Shown: positions 35,552 through 45,471, numbered from the stretch's first letter. The stretch is DNA of 64,000 nt from an uncultured Lachnospiraceae bacterium (GCA_934320895.1 CAKRFY010000004.1:62001-126000), one strand, 5' to 3'. Notes: generated by a model not told the origin, from the sequence alone. Translations and numbers: made by a program.

Positions 35552-37609
35552 TCAGTCAAGATAGAGTGATGTAAAATGCCACAGTAACGGTTTGCTGCTA
35601 CTCAACTCTACATTATCCTTATCTATAACCTCTGCCATAAATGCATTCGGAATATCTTTGTCTTCTACATTATTCTCTTTTGCCATCTGAAGCGACATAT
35701 ATTCTTCATCTTCATCATACTCTATTTCTTCGGTGATCTGATAGTGATTACTATCGAGCTTATAGCCTTCAAGTTTATTTCCATTAAAATATATATAGGT
35801 ATAGTCAGTAAAGCCTTTTCCTTTTACAACATAGCCCCTGCTATTTTTCTTTACATCTTCAATAACTACAGGATATGTTCCCATCTGCAGGTCAGTCTTT
35901 TCAAATTCATTTATGCCATCATATGCATATTTTTCACCATAAAACCAATCATATTCAAGTGTCTTTAACCCTGAAAGGTATGACTCACTATTCCAGTCTG
36001 TCTGCTGATGATATTTTGTTATAAGTCCCTCGTGTATTCCAATCTTGTTAAGAACATAAGAATAAAGCTGATAAGCAGCCATATCTTTATCAGACTTTTT
36101 AAGTCCAAAATTATCCCAGATAACATACTGCGTCTGGTACAGATCAGAATTCTTAAGTTCATCTGCCTTGATATTAAGACTTGGAAGATGATCGCCATAG
36201 AGAACAAGCACTGTTTTTTCATTTCTCTTTTCAAGCCTGCTTATGAGATTTCCTATCATCTTATCTACCTGAGCAATCTCATTCACATAATAACTGTACT
36301 GGCTTTCCATTCCTTCAGGCGCACCGGAAACTTTTATAGGCTGCTCATAGTCAAGTTCAACATCATATTTTCCATGACTCTGAACTGTAATTCCAAATGT
36401 AAGATCAGCCCCTTCTGTAGAGTCAAGTGTTTTGATTATCTGTGGCGATATCACATCGTCATTCACCCATCCATTCGGATTCTCCTTTAATCCATTCATA
36501 TACTCCATGGAAGTAAATGTATCAAAACCAAGATTTTTAAATACATCATTTCTTCCATAAAATGTAGCATTATTGTTATGGACACAATGTGTAGTATATC
36601 CTATAGATGAAAGATCATTACATATACTTTCTGATGTTGTATTTCTAAGAACAGTCTTATACGGATATTCGCAAGCTCCAAAATCACGCTGGCGCATACC
36701 TGTAAGCACTTCAAATTCAGTATTTACAGTACCGGCACCAACTGTAGGCACTGTAAGAAGACCACTTGAATAATTTTTTGTAAGTTTATGAAAAACAGGC
36801 AAAGGATCCTTCGAAAACTCCAGCCCTTTCATATAATCTACATCAAAAAACGACTCAAGCTGGATCATTATAATATTAGGTTTATCATCACTATTTTTTG
36901 ACTTTGACTGATTTTTTGAACTGTCATCAAGTTTATTTACAATGGCATCTACTGACTGTTCACTGTAATCATCAGGTTTTGATATACCTACATCAATGAT
37001 ACTATTTGTGAAGCAATATACAAAACCATAATTTTCATATGCCTCTGATATATTTGTATAATTCGTCGCAAGAGCCTTTACAGATCCGCTCGAACTTCTC
37101 AAAAATACAAGTGCCAATGATATGATCGCTACTGCTGAAGCAGAAAATACCATACGCCTGTGATTTCTTTTGTGATGTCTCGGTGCTCTTCTGTAAAGTG
37201 ATACCATGGCAAACGCAAGTACACATACCGCAACACACATCATTGAAACATTTAATACCGTAAGATAATGTCCCGACACACTTATAGCGGTCTTTATCAT
37301 GGTAAAATCAACTGCTGAAAAAGGTGTAACCCTGAAATGAAGAATAACAAAATTTGCTATGCCAAAACACAGCCACACAACTGCAACAGATATAAATACG
37401 AAAATCTCCCTTTTAAAGAAAAGAGCAACTGATAATGTCAACATAATAATAAGTGTGTTAAATGAAAATAACGCCGGACTTGAAAACATATATCCAACTC
37501 CGGAGATCAAAGATTTTCTGCTTAACGACTCTATAACTATCTCTAGCAATACTGGTACGAGCAAATACTGAAATATATACCTGATCGGTTTTTTTAACTT
37601 ATCATACAT
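35552..37609 (-). CDS. LTA synthase-family sulfatase/phosphoglycerol transferase
   Basis: Members of this family transfer phosphoglycerol onto cell-wall or membrane glycolipid polymers outside the cell. Five membrane helices occupy about residues 10-170. The extracellular sulfatase domain has metal-ligand Glu252 (MIQLESFFD), probable nucleophile Thr294 (GAGTVNTEF) and YGDHLPSL. About 110 residues after the catalytic domain look like a beta-sandwich extension (VVKGKGFTDYTYIYFNG). The ATG at 37609 follows AAGGGG by 8 nt. Proximity to the Wzm/Wzt exporter suggests envelope-polymer work; the actual polymer is unknown. Confidence 0.88.
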   Translation of the reverse strand: MYDKLKKPIRYIFQYLLVPVLLEIVIESLSRKSLISGVGYMFSSPALFSFNTLIIMLTLSVALFFKREIFVFISVAVVWLCFGIANFVILHFRVTPFSAVDFTMIKTAISVSGHYLTVLNVSMMCVAVCVLAFAMVSLYRRAPRHHKRNHRRMVFSASAVAIISLALVFLRSSSGSVKALATNYTNISEAYENYGFVYCFTNSIIDVGISKPDDYSEQSVDAIVNKLDDSSKNQSKSKNSDDKPNIIMIQLESFFDVDYMKGLEFSKDPLPVFHKLTKNYSSGLLTVPTVGAGTVNTEFEVLTGMRQRDFGACEYPYKTVLRNTTSESICNDLSSIGYTTHCVHNNNATFYGRNDVFKNLGFDTFTSMEYMNGLKENPNGWVNDDVISPQIIKTLDSTEGADLTFGITVQSHGKYDVELDYEQPIKVSGAPEGMESQYSYYVNEIAQVDKMIGNLISRLEKRNEKTVLVLYGDHLPSLNIKADELKNSDLYQTQYVIWDNFGLKKSDKDMAAYQLYSYVLNKIGIHEGLITKYHQQTDWNSESYLSGLKTLEYDWFYGEKYAYDGINEFEKTDLQMGTYPVVIEDVKKNSRGYVVKGKGFTDYTYIYFNGNKLEGYKLDSNHYQITEEIEYDEDEEYMSLQMAKENNVEDKDIPNAFMAEVIDKDNVELSSSKPLLWHFTSLYLD

Positions 37610-37812
37610 CCAAATATCCCCTTTATATGCCATTCATCTGTTGTTTATTCTGTTAAGATCTAATAAAACTTTGTGTATATTATATCATGCTTTACAAGAA
37701 TTAAAACATAATATTTTATTAAATTTATTAATTATAAAATAACAGCTGTCACTGTTCACACATATAGTGTGAGCAGCAACGATCACAGCTCATTTTAAAT
37801 ATATCTTTATAA

Positions 37813-37863
37813 AGTCAGGCAGATATTCGCAATCCGCTCTGCTATTTGCTTTATAGTGTTAAA
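37813..37863. repeat. Dispersed intergenic repeat, copy 2 (after wzt)
   Basis: This is the second copy of the element at 26334-26386. Shared blocks are AGTCAG, GATATTCGCAATC, GCTCTGC and AGTGTTAAA. GGCAGA pairs with TCTGCT. It starts 24 bp after the wzt stop, and a separate hairpin (TCACAC/GTGTGA near 37755-37775) lies further along. The rest of the 280-bp gap up to the sulfatase start shows no gene. Confidence 0.65.
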
Positions 37864-37886
37864 CTATGAGTCTGTAAATCTTACTA

Positions 37887-38627
37887 TTATTCAGTCATAT
37901 TTTTGTATATTTTTGCAACTTTATCTACAGAGCCTGATGCTACAAGCCTTCCACTATCAAGAATTATAGCTCTGTCACATAATCTTTGTACCTGTTCCAA
38001 AGAGTGCGATACAAACAGTACCGTAACGCCCTTGTCAAACATACTCATAATTTTCTTTTCACTTTTATTTCTGAATTTTTTGTCACCAACTGACAACACC
38101 TCATCCAGAATAAGTATGTCAGGTTCAACGACTGTCGCGATTGAAAATCCCAGGCGGGATTTCATTCCTGACGAATAGTTTTTAATAGGTACTTCTATAA
38201 ATTCACCAAGTTCTGAGAAATCAACTATCTCGTCAAACTTTTCATCCAGAAATTCTTTTGTATATCCAAGGACTGAACCATACAGATAAATATTTTCCCT
38301 GCCTGTATATTCAGGACTGAATCCTGCACCAAGCTCAAGCAACGGAGCTACAACGCCTCTTGTAGTAACCGTACCTGCTGACGGTTTCAGTACTCCTGAT
38401 ACTACTTTAAGAAGTGTACTTTTTCCTGAACCGTTAAGACCAAGCACACCAAGTCTCTGTCCTTTTTTAATTTCAAAATTTATATCCTTAAGTGCCCAGA
38501 ACTCACTATATTTTAAATCTCTTTTGAGAAATTTGATCACATATTCTTTCAGATTGTCAACACGCTCCTGGTTGAGATTGAAACGCATTCCCACATCTTT
38601 TACGCTGACTGCAACATTCTTCTTCAC
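37887..38627 (-). CDS. Polysaccharide ABC exporter, ATPase subunit (Wzt/TagH type)
   Basis: This subunit powers export of an envelope polysaccharide or teichoic-acid-like polymer. The 246-residue protein has Walker A GLNGSGKST, the signature NYSSGMKSRLGFS, Walker B ILILDEVLSVGD and the H-loop VSHSLEQV. A spaced N-terminal element (RVDNLKEYVIKFLKRDLKY) is typical of Wzt/TagH. No C-terminal carbohydrate-binding domain is present. It follows the permease by 14 bp. The substrate cannot be told. Confidence 0.9.
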   Translation of the reverse strand: MKKNVAVSVKDVGMRFNLNQERVDNLKEYVIKFLKRDLKYSEFWALKDINFEIKKGQRLGVLGLNGSGKSTLLKVVSGVLKPSAGTVTTRGVVAPLLELGAGFSPEYTGRENIYLYGSVLGYTKEFLDEKFDEIVDFSELGEFIEVPIKNYSSGMKSRLGFSIATVVEPDILILDEVLSVGDKKFRNKSEKKIMSMFDKGVTVLFVSHSLEQVQRLCDRAIILDSGRLVASGSVDKVAKIYKNMTE

Positions 38628-38641
38628 AGCAACCTCCTAAA

Positions 38642-39427
38642 CTATACATATAATATAAATTTATCCTGTTCTTTGTAAAATAATACGGAACCTACTATCA
38701 CACTTAATACCGCAAAAATTGCCGAATGGATACAGTAATTCACATCCATCGATGTACCATAAAGCACTGCATTACGGAAATTTGCTATACACATATAAAT
38801 AGGATTTACATTAAACACCCATCCATTTCCGGTATTTATAACTCTGTCCGTTGTATAGAAAATAGCTGATGCATACATTATAAGCATTGTAAGTACAGAC
38901 CAGATGTACTCAATATCCCTGAAAAATACATTTAAAGTTGCAAGGATAAGTCCTATTCCAAGAGTCATAACAAACAGTATAACAAGCGGTACGATTCCCT
39001 CAATAATATGCCATGTAGGCTCTACCTTAAGTACAGCTCCCACTCCAACAAGCACGATAAGTGAAATAAGGAATGTAACAAAGTTAGATACAATGGCAGC
39101 AATTACATATATATATTTCGGAACATATACTTTTTTTATCATGGCTGCATTTCCACTAACTGCTTTAAGTCCTGCCTTTGATGCAGACGAAAAGAACGAG
39201 TATAAAAGTCGTCCACACAAGATATAGACCGGATATGTCGGATCATCTTTTCCAAACAATGTACCAAACACAAGTGTAAGCACGATCATAGTAAGAAGAG
39301 GTTCTACAAGTGTCCATAAAATACCAAGATATGATCTCCTGTATTTTAATTTGATATTTTTCTTAACAAGCTCAAACAATAAATACTTGTATCTAAGAAA
39401 ATTGTCTAAATGTTTTTTAATATTCAT
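38642..39427 (-). CDS. Polysaccharide ABC exporter, permease subunit (Wzm/TagG type)
   Basis: This is an ABC-2 type permease of 261 residues with six membrane segments and the family opening KYRRSYLGILWTLVEPLL after an amphipathic N-terminus. Aromatic residues in the channel region (YIWSVLTMLIMYASAIFY) are as in Wzm. It forms a two-gene operon with the downstream ATPase, from a promoter about 110 bp upstream. Confidence 0.9.
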   Translation of the reverse strand: MNIKKHLDNFLRYKYLLFELVKKNIKLKYRRSYLGILWTLVEPLLTMIVLTLVFGTLFGKDDPTYPVYILCGRLLYSFFSSASKAGLKAVSGNAAMIKKVYVPKYIYVIAAIVSNFVTFLISLIVLVGVGAVLKVEPTWHIIEGIVPLVILFVMTLGIGLILATLNVFFRDIEYIWSVLTMLIMYASAIFYTTDRVINTGNGWVFNVNPIYMCIANFRNAVLYGTSMDVNYCIHSAIFAVLSVIVGSVLFYKEQDKFILYV

Positions 39428-39537
39428 ATTTACCTACTACTCCATATTTAATAAATATATTTGCCAGTTAAACTTTAAAACATGCTTATGGAAAAACATA
39501 GAAACTCCATTATCTGTCAGAAAGCAACTTGAACCTA

Positions 39538-39565
39538 ATTATATCATAGACTTATAAAAAGTCAA
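39538..39565 (-). promoter_or_regulatory. Candidate sigma-A promoter for the Wzm/Wzt operon
   Basis: TTGACT (39560-39565) and TATAAT (39538-39543) are 16 bp apart on the minus strand. The match is close to consensus. It is back to back with the plus-strand promoter at 39581. Confidence 0.7.
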
Positions 39566-39580
39566 TTCACAAAAATAATA

Positions 39581-39609
39581 TTGCTACTTTTTCTAAAATA
39601 AGATATACT
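39581..39609 (+). promoter_or_regulatory. Candidate sigma-A promoter for the 39644 gene
   Basis: TTGCTA (39581-39586) and TATACT (39604-39609) are separated by 17 bp, about 35 bp before the start codon. Together with a good ribosome-binding site and a terminator it defines a single-gene transcript. Confidence 0.65.
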
Positions 39610-39643
39610 CTAAGTAAATATGATTTGAGAAACGGGGGATTAT

Positions 39644-40105
39644 ATGAACAATTTACATATGTCAGAAATCTTGTCATCAAAATATGATGTACATTTAGAT
39701 TACCAGATCACCATGTATGATCAGCTTCCTTACAAGCGAAATGCCGATCTGTGTGGTGAGCAAAACATTGCCATGTACAGTGGACATATCATAAAGTATT
39801 ATATGTGCGACAACAAAAGCGATCAGTTCAAAGTAGATAACCATGACAGCCAGATCAAAGCAATGCTTGCTGAAATAGAAGCACACACTGTTGTAAAACC
39901 TACTGTCGAAGATGTTTCTGCATCATCTCAAAGTGAGCCTGACGGCATATCTCAGGAACAGATCCAGACATTACTTGATGACAAAACTGATACTGGCAGT
40001 GATGAATTACAGACAGAGAACTTTTCCGTTGATGATACTGATGACAATGAACCAAATCCTTCCATACCAACTGTTGATGCATTTGCAGGTATCGAAGACT
40101 GGTAA
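39644..40105 (+). CDS. Unknown acidic protein, monocistronic
   Basis: I do not recognise this 153-residue protein. The first 85 residues are mixed polar and aromatic with two cysteines (DLCGEQ and YYMCDN), no membrane helix and no signal peptide. The remainder is strongly acidic and low-complexity (Asp, Glu, Ser, Gln), ending VDAFAGIEDW. It is clearly expressed as a unit: promoter at 39581, GGGGGA 4-5 nt before the ATG, and an intrinsic terminator 20 bp after the stop. Its neighbours are envelope export genes (divergent) and dnaJ (convergent). Confidence 0.75.
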   Translation: MNNLHMSEILSSKYDVHLDYQITMYDQLPYKRNADLCGEQNIAMYSGHIIKYYMCDNKSDQFKVDNHDSQIKAMLAEIEAHTVVKPTVEDVSASSQSEPDGISQEQIQTLLDDKTDTGSDELQTENFSVDDTDDNEPNPSIPTVDAFAGIEDW

Positions 40106-40125
40106 TATTTAATACGAACTTATTA

Positions 40126-40159
40126 AAAGGGGCTGCTTTCGCAATCCCCTTTATTTTTT
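40126..40159 (+). terminator. Bidirectional terminator between the 39644 gene and dnaJ
   Basis: The stem AAAGGGG/CCCCTTT with a 13-nt loop is followed on the plus strand by ATTTTTTG and on the minus strand by a shorter T-run. It can end both the 39644 gene and the convergent hrcA-grpE-dnaK-dnaJ operon. Confidence 0.8.
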
Positions 40160-40174
40160 GTAACAGATCATTTA

Positions 40175-41335
40175 TTATTTTTTCTTTTTATTTCCAAAAA
40201 GAGTTTTCTTATTGTGCTTCTTTTCATCAGAAGGTGTTTCTTCTTCCTTTTTCTCACCATACATAGCTTTATCAAATGCTTCAAGAAGTTCTTTCTGCTC
40301 TGCATTCATCTTCGTAGGCACTTCTACAACCAGTGTTACATAATGGTCGCCTCGCACCTGTTTATTTCTAAGTGATGGAACACCTTTGTTTCTTAAGCGT
40401 ACTCTTGTATTTGTCTGTGTTCCCGGTTTAACTGTATAGATAACTTCTCCATCAACTGTCTTTATACGAACATCACCACCAAGTGCTGCCTGCGCAAATG
40501 TTATAGGTACTGTTGAGAATATATCTCTATCCTGTCTCTGGAAAATAGGATCTCTTGAAACAACAACCTCAACGAGAAGATCTCCTCTCTGACCGCCATT
40601 TACACCCGGCTCACCCTTATCTCGTATTCTTACACACTGTCCATTATCAATACCGGCAGGAATTGAAACAGAAATCTTCTTTCTCTTACTTATATATCCA
40701 GTTCCACCACAATCAGAACAACGATCTTTTATGATCTTTCCTGTTCCATGACAATCAGGGCATGACTGTACATTTCTTACCACACCAAACAAAGACTGCT
40801 GTGTAAATACAACCTGACCTTTACCACCACACTTTTTACAGGTCTCAGGTGAAGTACCAGGCTTTGCACCTGTTCCGTGACAAGTTGCACATTCTTCTTT
40901 CAATGTTACATCTATCTCTTTATCAACACCAAAACATGCTTCTTTAAATGTAATTCTTACTGATGTACGGATATTCTGGCCTTTCATAGGACCATTACTC
41001 TGACTTCTTGAGCGTCCGCCGCCAAAGAAATCTCCAAATATATCGCCGAATATGTCACCCATATCCATTCCGCCAAAGTCAAATCCACCTGCACCACCGG
41101 CACCGCCATCAAATGCTGCATGACCAAACTGGTCATACTGGCGTCTCTTATCTGCATCACTAAGAACAGCATACGCCTCCGATGCCTCCTTGAACTTAGC
41201 TTCAGCCTCTTTATCCCCCGGATTCATATCCGGATGGTATTTCTTAGCCAGCTTTCTATATGCTGATTTAATCTCGGAATCAGATGCTCCCTTACTGACA
41301 CCCAAGACCTCATAATAATCTCTTTTCTCTGCCAT
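40175..41335 (-). CDS. dnaJ: Chaperone DnaJ
   Basis: DnaJ stimulates DnaK ATPase and delivers unfolded substrates. The 386-residue protein has the J domain with YHPDMNPG, a Gly/Phe-rich linker, four zinc-binding repeats ([32 protein letters not shown]) and the substrate-binding C-terminal domain. It ends in a Lys-rich tail. The ATG at 41335 follows GAGGAG by 4 nt. It is the last gene of the heat-shock operon. Confidence 0.97.
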   Translation of the reverse strand: MAEKRDYYEVLGVSKGASDSEIKSAYRKLAKKYHPDMNPGDKEAEAKFKEASEAYAVLSDADKRRQYDQFGHAAFDGGAGGAGGFDFGGMDMGDIFGDIFGDFFGGGRSRSQSNGPMKGQNIRTSVRITFKEACFGVDKEIDVTLKEECATCHGTGAKPGTSPETCKKCGGKGQVVFTQQSLFGVVRNVQSCPDCHGTGKIIKDRCSDCGGTGYISKRKKISVSIPAGIDNGQCVRIRDKGEPGVNGGQRGDLLVEVVVSRDPIFQRQDRDIFSTVPITFAQAALGGDVRIKTVDGEVIYTVKPGTQTNTRVRLRNKGVPSLRNKQVRGDHYVTLVVEVPTKMNAEQKELLEAFDKAMYGEKKEEETPSDEKKHNKKTLFGNKKKK

Positions 41336-41451
41336 AAAACTCCTCGTTTCTGTGCCAATGCACATTATCCTAAAACAAAATCACAAAAACAACCATAAGG
41401 CCGCCACCACAAAGGCAGCAGCCTGAAAAATCATATTTATTTAAACTGATG

Positions 41452-41504
41452 AAGAATGGTCAAAGACCATTCTTCTAATGACAAAATGCTTTTAGCATTT
41501 TGTC
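41452..41504 (-). other. Two tandem hairpins between dnaK and dnaJ
   Basis: Perfect 10-bp stems lie at 41452-41474 (AAGAATGGTC/GACCATTCTT, 3-nt loop) and 41480-41504 (GACAAAATGC/GCATTTTGTC, 5-nt loop). The first begins 4 bp after the dnaK stop on the minus strand. There is no T-run, so they look more like mRNA-processing or 3'-stabilising structures than full terminators. They may keep DnaJ output below DnaK output (inference). Confidence 0.65.
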
Positions 41505-41507
41505 TAT

Positions 41508-43388
41508 TTATACCTCGCGGTAATCTCCGTCTACAACATCGTCAGCTCCTGCATTATTGTCAGTTGCTGCTCCAGCTCCTGTGGCTCCTCCCATATCAGG
41601 ACCAGCTCCTGCTGCACCCTGTGCCTGAGCCTGCTCATACATCTTCTGGAATACGCCCTGTGCACTTTCCATAAGCTTTTCTTTTCCTGCTTTAAGTTCA
41701 TCAATCTCACTGTCAGTCATTGACTCAGGATTTGTCTTCTCAACAACAGCTTTAAGTGCATCGATATCTGCCTGAACTTTCTCTTTCTCAGCGGCGTCTA
41801 CTTTGTCACCAGCTTCATCAAGAGCTTTCTGTGTCTGGAATACCATGCTGTCTGCTTCATTTCTAGCATCGATTCCCTCTTTACGCTTCTTATCCTCAGC
41901 CTCGAACTGAGCTGCTTCCTTAACAGCCTTATCAATATCTTCATCAGACATATTTGAACCTGCTGTAATTGTGATGTGCTGCTCTTTTCCTGTACCAAGA
42001 TCTTTTGCTGAAACATTTACGATACCGTTTGCATCAATATCAAATGTAACCTCGATCTGTGGAACACCTCTTCTTGCTGGTGGGATGCCATCAAGTCTGA
42101 ACTGTCCAAGTGACTTGTTGTCTTTAGCAAACTGTCTCTCACCCTGGAGTACGTTGATATCAACTGCGCTCTGGTTATCAGCAGCTGTAGAGAATATCTG
42201 ACTCTTCTTTGTAGGAATTGTAGTATTTCTCTCGATAAGTCTTGTAGCTACTCCACCCATTGTCTCGATTGAAAGAGAAAGTGGTGTTACATCAAGAAGA
42301 AGGATGTCACCTGCACCTGCATCTCCTGCAAGTTTACCACCCTGTACTGATGCACCGATAGCTACACACTCATCAGGGTTAAGTGATTTGCTTGGCTCAT
42401 GTCCTGTAAGCTGTTTAACCTTATCCTGTACGGCAGGGATACGAGTAGAACCACCTACAAGTAATACCTTTCCAAGTTCAGAAGCTGTGATGCCTGCATC
42501 ATTAAGTGCATTCTGTACTGGTGTAGCTGTAGCTTCAACAAGGTCATGTGTAAGTTCATCAAACTTAGCTCTTGAAAGATCCATATCAAAATGCTTTGGT
42601 CCCTCTGCTGTAGCTGTGATGAATGGAAGGTTGATATTTGTTGTTGTAGCTGATGAAAGTTCTTTCTTTGCTTTCTCAGCAGCTTCCTTCAATCTCTGAA
42701 GTGCCATCTTATCTGTTGAGAGGTCGATACCCTCTTTATTCTTAAATTCCTGGATCATGTAGTCTGTGATCTTCTGGTCAAAGTCATCACCACCAAGATG
42801 ATTGTTACCTGATGTAGCTAATACTTCGATAACACCATCACCGATCTCAATGATAGATACATCAAATGTACCACCACCTAAATCGTAAACCATGATCTTC
42901 TGCTCTTTTTCATTGTCAAGACCATAAGCAAGTGCTGCAGCTGTTGGCTCATTGATGATTCTCTTTACATCAAGACCTGCGATCTTACCTGCATCTTTTG
43001 TAGCCTGACGCTGTGCATCATTGAAATATGCTGGAACAGTGATAACTGCTTCTGTAACTTTCTCACCGAGGTAACTCTCAGCATCACCCTTTAATTTCTG
43101 AAGAACCATTGCTGAAATTTCCTGTGGAGAATACTTCTTGTCATCTATAGTTACTTTATAATCAGAACCCATGTGTCTCTTGATAGAAGAAATTGTCTTA
43201 TCAGCATTTGTAACTGCCTGACGCTTTGCAGGTTCACCTACAAGTCTCTCTCCTGTCTTTGTGAATGCAACAACTGAAGGTGTTGTTCTTGCTCCCTCTG
43301 TATTTGCAACTACTACAGGTTTTCCACCTTCCATAACTGCTACACAAGAGTTTGTTGTTCCTAAGTCAATACCAATAATCTTACTCAT
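41508..43388 (-). CDS. dnaK: Chaperone DnaK (Hsp70)
   Basis: DnaK is the main Hsp70 chaperone. The 626-residue protein has the ATPase motifs [27 protein letters not shown] and [11 protein letters not shown], an EKSQ-type linker region replaced by [14 protein letters not shown], and the substrate-binding and lid domains. A Gly/Ala-rich tail ends VVDGDYREV. The length lacks the 24-residue insertion of Gram-negative DnaK, as expected for a Firmicute. Confidence 0.98.
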   Translation of the reverse strand: MSKIIGIDLGTTNSCVAVMEGGKPVVVANTEGARTTPSVVAFTKTGERLVGEPAKRQAVTNADKTISSIKRHMGSDYKVTIDDKKYSPQEISAMVLQKLKGDAESYLGEKVTEAVITVPAYFNDAQRQATKDAGKIAGLDVKRIINEPTAAALAYGLDNEKEQKIMVYDLGGGTFDVSIIEIGDGVIEVLATSGNNHLGGDDFDQKITDYMIQEFKNKEGIDLSTDKMALQRLKEAAEKAKKELSSATTTNINLPFITATAEGPKHFDMDLSRAKFDELTHDLVEATATPVQNALNDAGITASELGKVLLVGGSTRIPAVQDKVKQLTGHEPSKSLNPDECVAIGASVQGGKLAGDAGAGDILLLDVTPLSLSIETMGGVATRLIERNTTIPTKKSQIFSTAADNQSAVDINVLQGERQFAKDNKSLGQFRLDGIPPARRGVPQIEVTFDIDANGIVNVSAKDLGTGKEQHITITAGSNMSDEDIDKAVKEAAQFEAEDKKRKEGIDARNEADSMVFQTQKALDEAGDKVDAAEKEKVQADIDALKAVVEKTNPESMTDSEIDELKAGKEKLMESAQGVFQKMYEQAQAQGAAGAGPDMGGATGAGAATDNNAGADDVVDGDYREV

Positions 43389-43444
43389 AATGATTGCCTC
43401 CTATATTTAATCTCTTTATTTCATATATTATTAAACTAATAAAA

Positions 43445-44059
43445 CTAATTAACTACTTTTACCATACTGTGTCTTACAACACTTTCTTTGTACATGTAGC
43501 CTTTCTGCATTTCCTCTGCAACTGTTCCACTCTCCAATGAATCATCATCGACAGCCATAACAGCATTGTGAAGATTTGGATCAAATTCTTTTCCAACTGC
43601 CTCTATAGGCTTAACTCCCATCTCATCAAAAGCTGTAAGCATCTGTTTGTAAACCATCTCTACACCTTTAACAAATGGTGCATCCTTTTCTTCCTCAGGC
43701 ACTCCCTGTAATCCTCTTTCAAAATTATCCATAACCGGAAGAATCTTTTCAATAACACTTTTTGCTCCGATTTCAAACATCTGGCTCTTTTCTTTTTCTG
43801 AGCGTTTACGGAAGTTTTCAAACTCGGCAAGCTGTCTCATTCTCGCGTCTTCAAGTTCTTTAACTTTTTCTTCAAGTTTCTCAACAGCTTTGTCTTTCTT
43901 CTTTCCAAACTTCTTTTCTTTCTTTGGAGCTTCCTCCTTTTTTTCTTCTGCCGCTTCCTTTTTTTCCTCTGCGGTATCCTTAACTGTATCTTTATTATCT
44001 TTATCCTTTATTTCCTCTGTATCTATATCTTTTTCAATATCTTTATTATCTGCTGCCAC
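43445..44059 (-). CDS. grpE: Nucleotide exchange factor GrpE
   Basis: GrpE releases ADP from DnaK. The 204-residue protein begins with about 70 residues of Lys/Glu/Asp low-complexity helix. The conserved coiled coil contains QLAEFENFRKRSEKEK, and the beta domain has the family motif KEFDPNLHNAVMAVDD and ends in GYMYKESVVRHSMVKV. It lies between hrcA and dnaK. Confidence 0.96.
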   Translation of the reverse strand: MAADNKDIEKDIDTEEIKDKDNKDTVKDTAEEKKEAAEEKKEEAPKKEKKFGKKKDKAVEKLEEKVKELEDARMRQLAEFENFRKRSEKEKSQMFEIGAKSVIEKILPVMDNFERGLQGVPEEEKDAPFVKGVEMVYKQMLTAFDEMGVKPIEAVGKEFDPNLHNAVMAVDDDSLESGTVAEEMQKGYMYKESVVRHSMVKVVN

Positions 44060-44079
44060 TTCCTGACCACCTCTCTTAT

Positions 44080-45138
44080 TTATTGCTTATCCTTGAATAT
44101 ATCATCAAGTTCAGACATAAGCGATTGTAATGTACTCACAACTTTATCATAATCCATTCGCTTTGGTCCGACGATACCAATCTTTCCATATACACCTTCA
44201 TGTATCTTGTATGTCGCTGTAACTACTGAACAGTCTTTCATGGTATCTACCTTTGTCTCATTTCCAATGTAAACCTGAATATCATGAGTGTCACTTGATT
44301 TACTTGAATCACGCTCTCCCGCTTCTGATTCCGCTGTATCAAGCCAATCGCCTATAATATTTTTTTCCTCAAATGCGTTGAGGATTTCCGTCGCACTCGC
44401 CTTATCCGAAAGTTCAGGATATTTCAAAATATTTGTAGCACCACTCGTATAAATTTCCAGATCATCATCTTCTGTAAGTGCCTTACCGATAACTTCCAAA
44501 ACTGAATCGATAACTTCTGTGTGACTGCCAACCTGTTCTTTTATCTTTCTGATGATAGCTAAGTTCATCTCAGTAACATCAAGTCCATTCAATGTGGTAT
44601 TTAATATGAAGTTTAACTTCACCATCATCTCCTGATCTATATCACCTTCAACTTTTACCATCTCGTTTTTAACTACATTATTGTCAAGGACAATAACTGC
44701 TAATATACTGTCAGCATCAACTTGTGTAAGCTGTATGAACTTAACCTTCTTTGATTCGTATCTCGGTCCTGAAACAAGCGTTGCATAATTTGTATTATTT
44801 GCAAGAAGCTTTGCTACCTGTTTAAGTAATACATCTATCTTTCCTGCTTTCTGTTCAAGTTCATCTTTCAGGTTCATGACTTCATTTGTCTTGTCATCGA
44901 GCATCGTATCCACATACAGACGATAACCTTTATCAGAAGGAATCCTGCCTGCTGATGTATGAGGCTGGATAATATATCCCATCTCCTCCAGATCAGACAT
45001 CTCATTTCGAATAGTCGCTGAGCTTAGATTTAAGTCTGTGTCTTTTGAAATCGTTCTTGAACCAACCGGCTCACCGGTTTCAAGGTAAGTTCTGATAATC
45101 GTTTGAAGTATCTTTAACTTTCTATCATCTAACTCCAC
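44080..45138 (-). CDS. hrcA: Heat-shock repressor HrcA
   Basis: HrcA binds CIRCE operators and represses chaperone genes. The 352-residue protein has an N-terminal winged helix (TGEPVGSRTISKDTDLNLSS, then ATIRNEMSDLEEMG) and a GAF-like domain. The start is GTG at 45138, 7 nt after GGGAG. It heads the operon that carries a perfect CIRCE element in its leader, so it is autoregulated. Confidence 0.97.
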   Translation of the reverse strand: MELDDRKLKILQTIIRTYLETGEPVGSRTISKDTDLNLSSATIRNEMSDLEEMGYIIQPHTSAGRIPSDKGYRLYVDTMLDDKTNEVMNLKDELEQKAGKIDVLLKQVAKLLANNTNYATLVSGPRYESKKVKFIQLTQVDADSILAVIVLDNNVVKNEMVKVEGDIDQEMMVKLNFILNTTLNGLDVTEMNLAIIRKIKEQVGSHTEVIDSVLEVIGKALTEDDDLEIYTSGATNILKYPELSDKASATEILNAFEEKNIIGDWLDTAESEAGERDSSKSSDTHDIQVYIGNETKVDTMKDCSVVTATYKIHEGVYGKIGIVGPKRMDYDKVVSTLQSLMSELDDIFKDKQ

Positions 45139-45163
45139 TTAACCACTCCCTTCTGTTTCTCTG

Positions 45164-45190
45164 TTAGCACTCTTTAATGTGGAGTGCTAA
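45164..45190 (-). promoter_or_regulatory. CIRCE operator
   Basis: A perfect inverted repeat TTAGCACTC-N9-GAGTGCTAA lies 26 bp upstream of the hrcA start and just downstream of the predicted transcription start. It matches the CIRCE consensus exactly and is the HrcA binding site for the heat-shock operon. Confidence 0.97.
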
Positions 45191-45202
45191 CATCTATAAG
45201 GT

Positions 45203-45231
45203 AAGATAGCACGCATATAAAATCTTGTCAA
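45203..45231 (-). promoter_or_regulatory. Sigma-A promoter of the hrcA operon
   Basis: TTGACA (45226-45231) and TATCTT (45203-45208) are separated by 17 bp on the minus strand. The CIRCE element begins 12 bp downstream of the -10, the classical arrangement. The rest of the 315-bp divergent gap (45191-45505) is AT-rich and holds the plus-strand leader described next; a possible plus-strand -10 (TATAAT) is at 45428-45433 without a good -35. Confidence 0.85.
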
Positions 45232-45471
45232 GAGTATTTTGAAACTTTTTTTATTTTTTTTAAATAATACGGCAGCTATTACTGTTTTAGTTTTAATAAG
45301 TCGATATAATAAATAGTAATCGCATAGCTTGACGACCAATTTCAAGCTTGCAGACAAACAACAACCATTTCTTTGCAAAGTTTTATCATAAGTATTATTA
45401 TATATAGAAATAATTATTACTACTACTTATAATATAAAGTACAAAGAAAAACAGACCACACAAACTTAATA

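Noticed and set aside
36008..36490. Open frame of 160 codons on the plus strand
   Set aside because: It is antisense within the sulfatase gene, whose catalytic motifs are intact, so it is a shadow.
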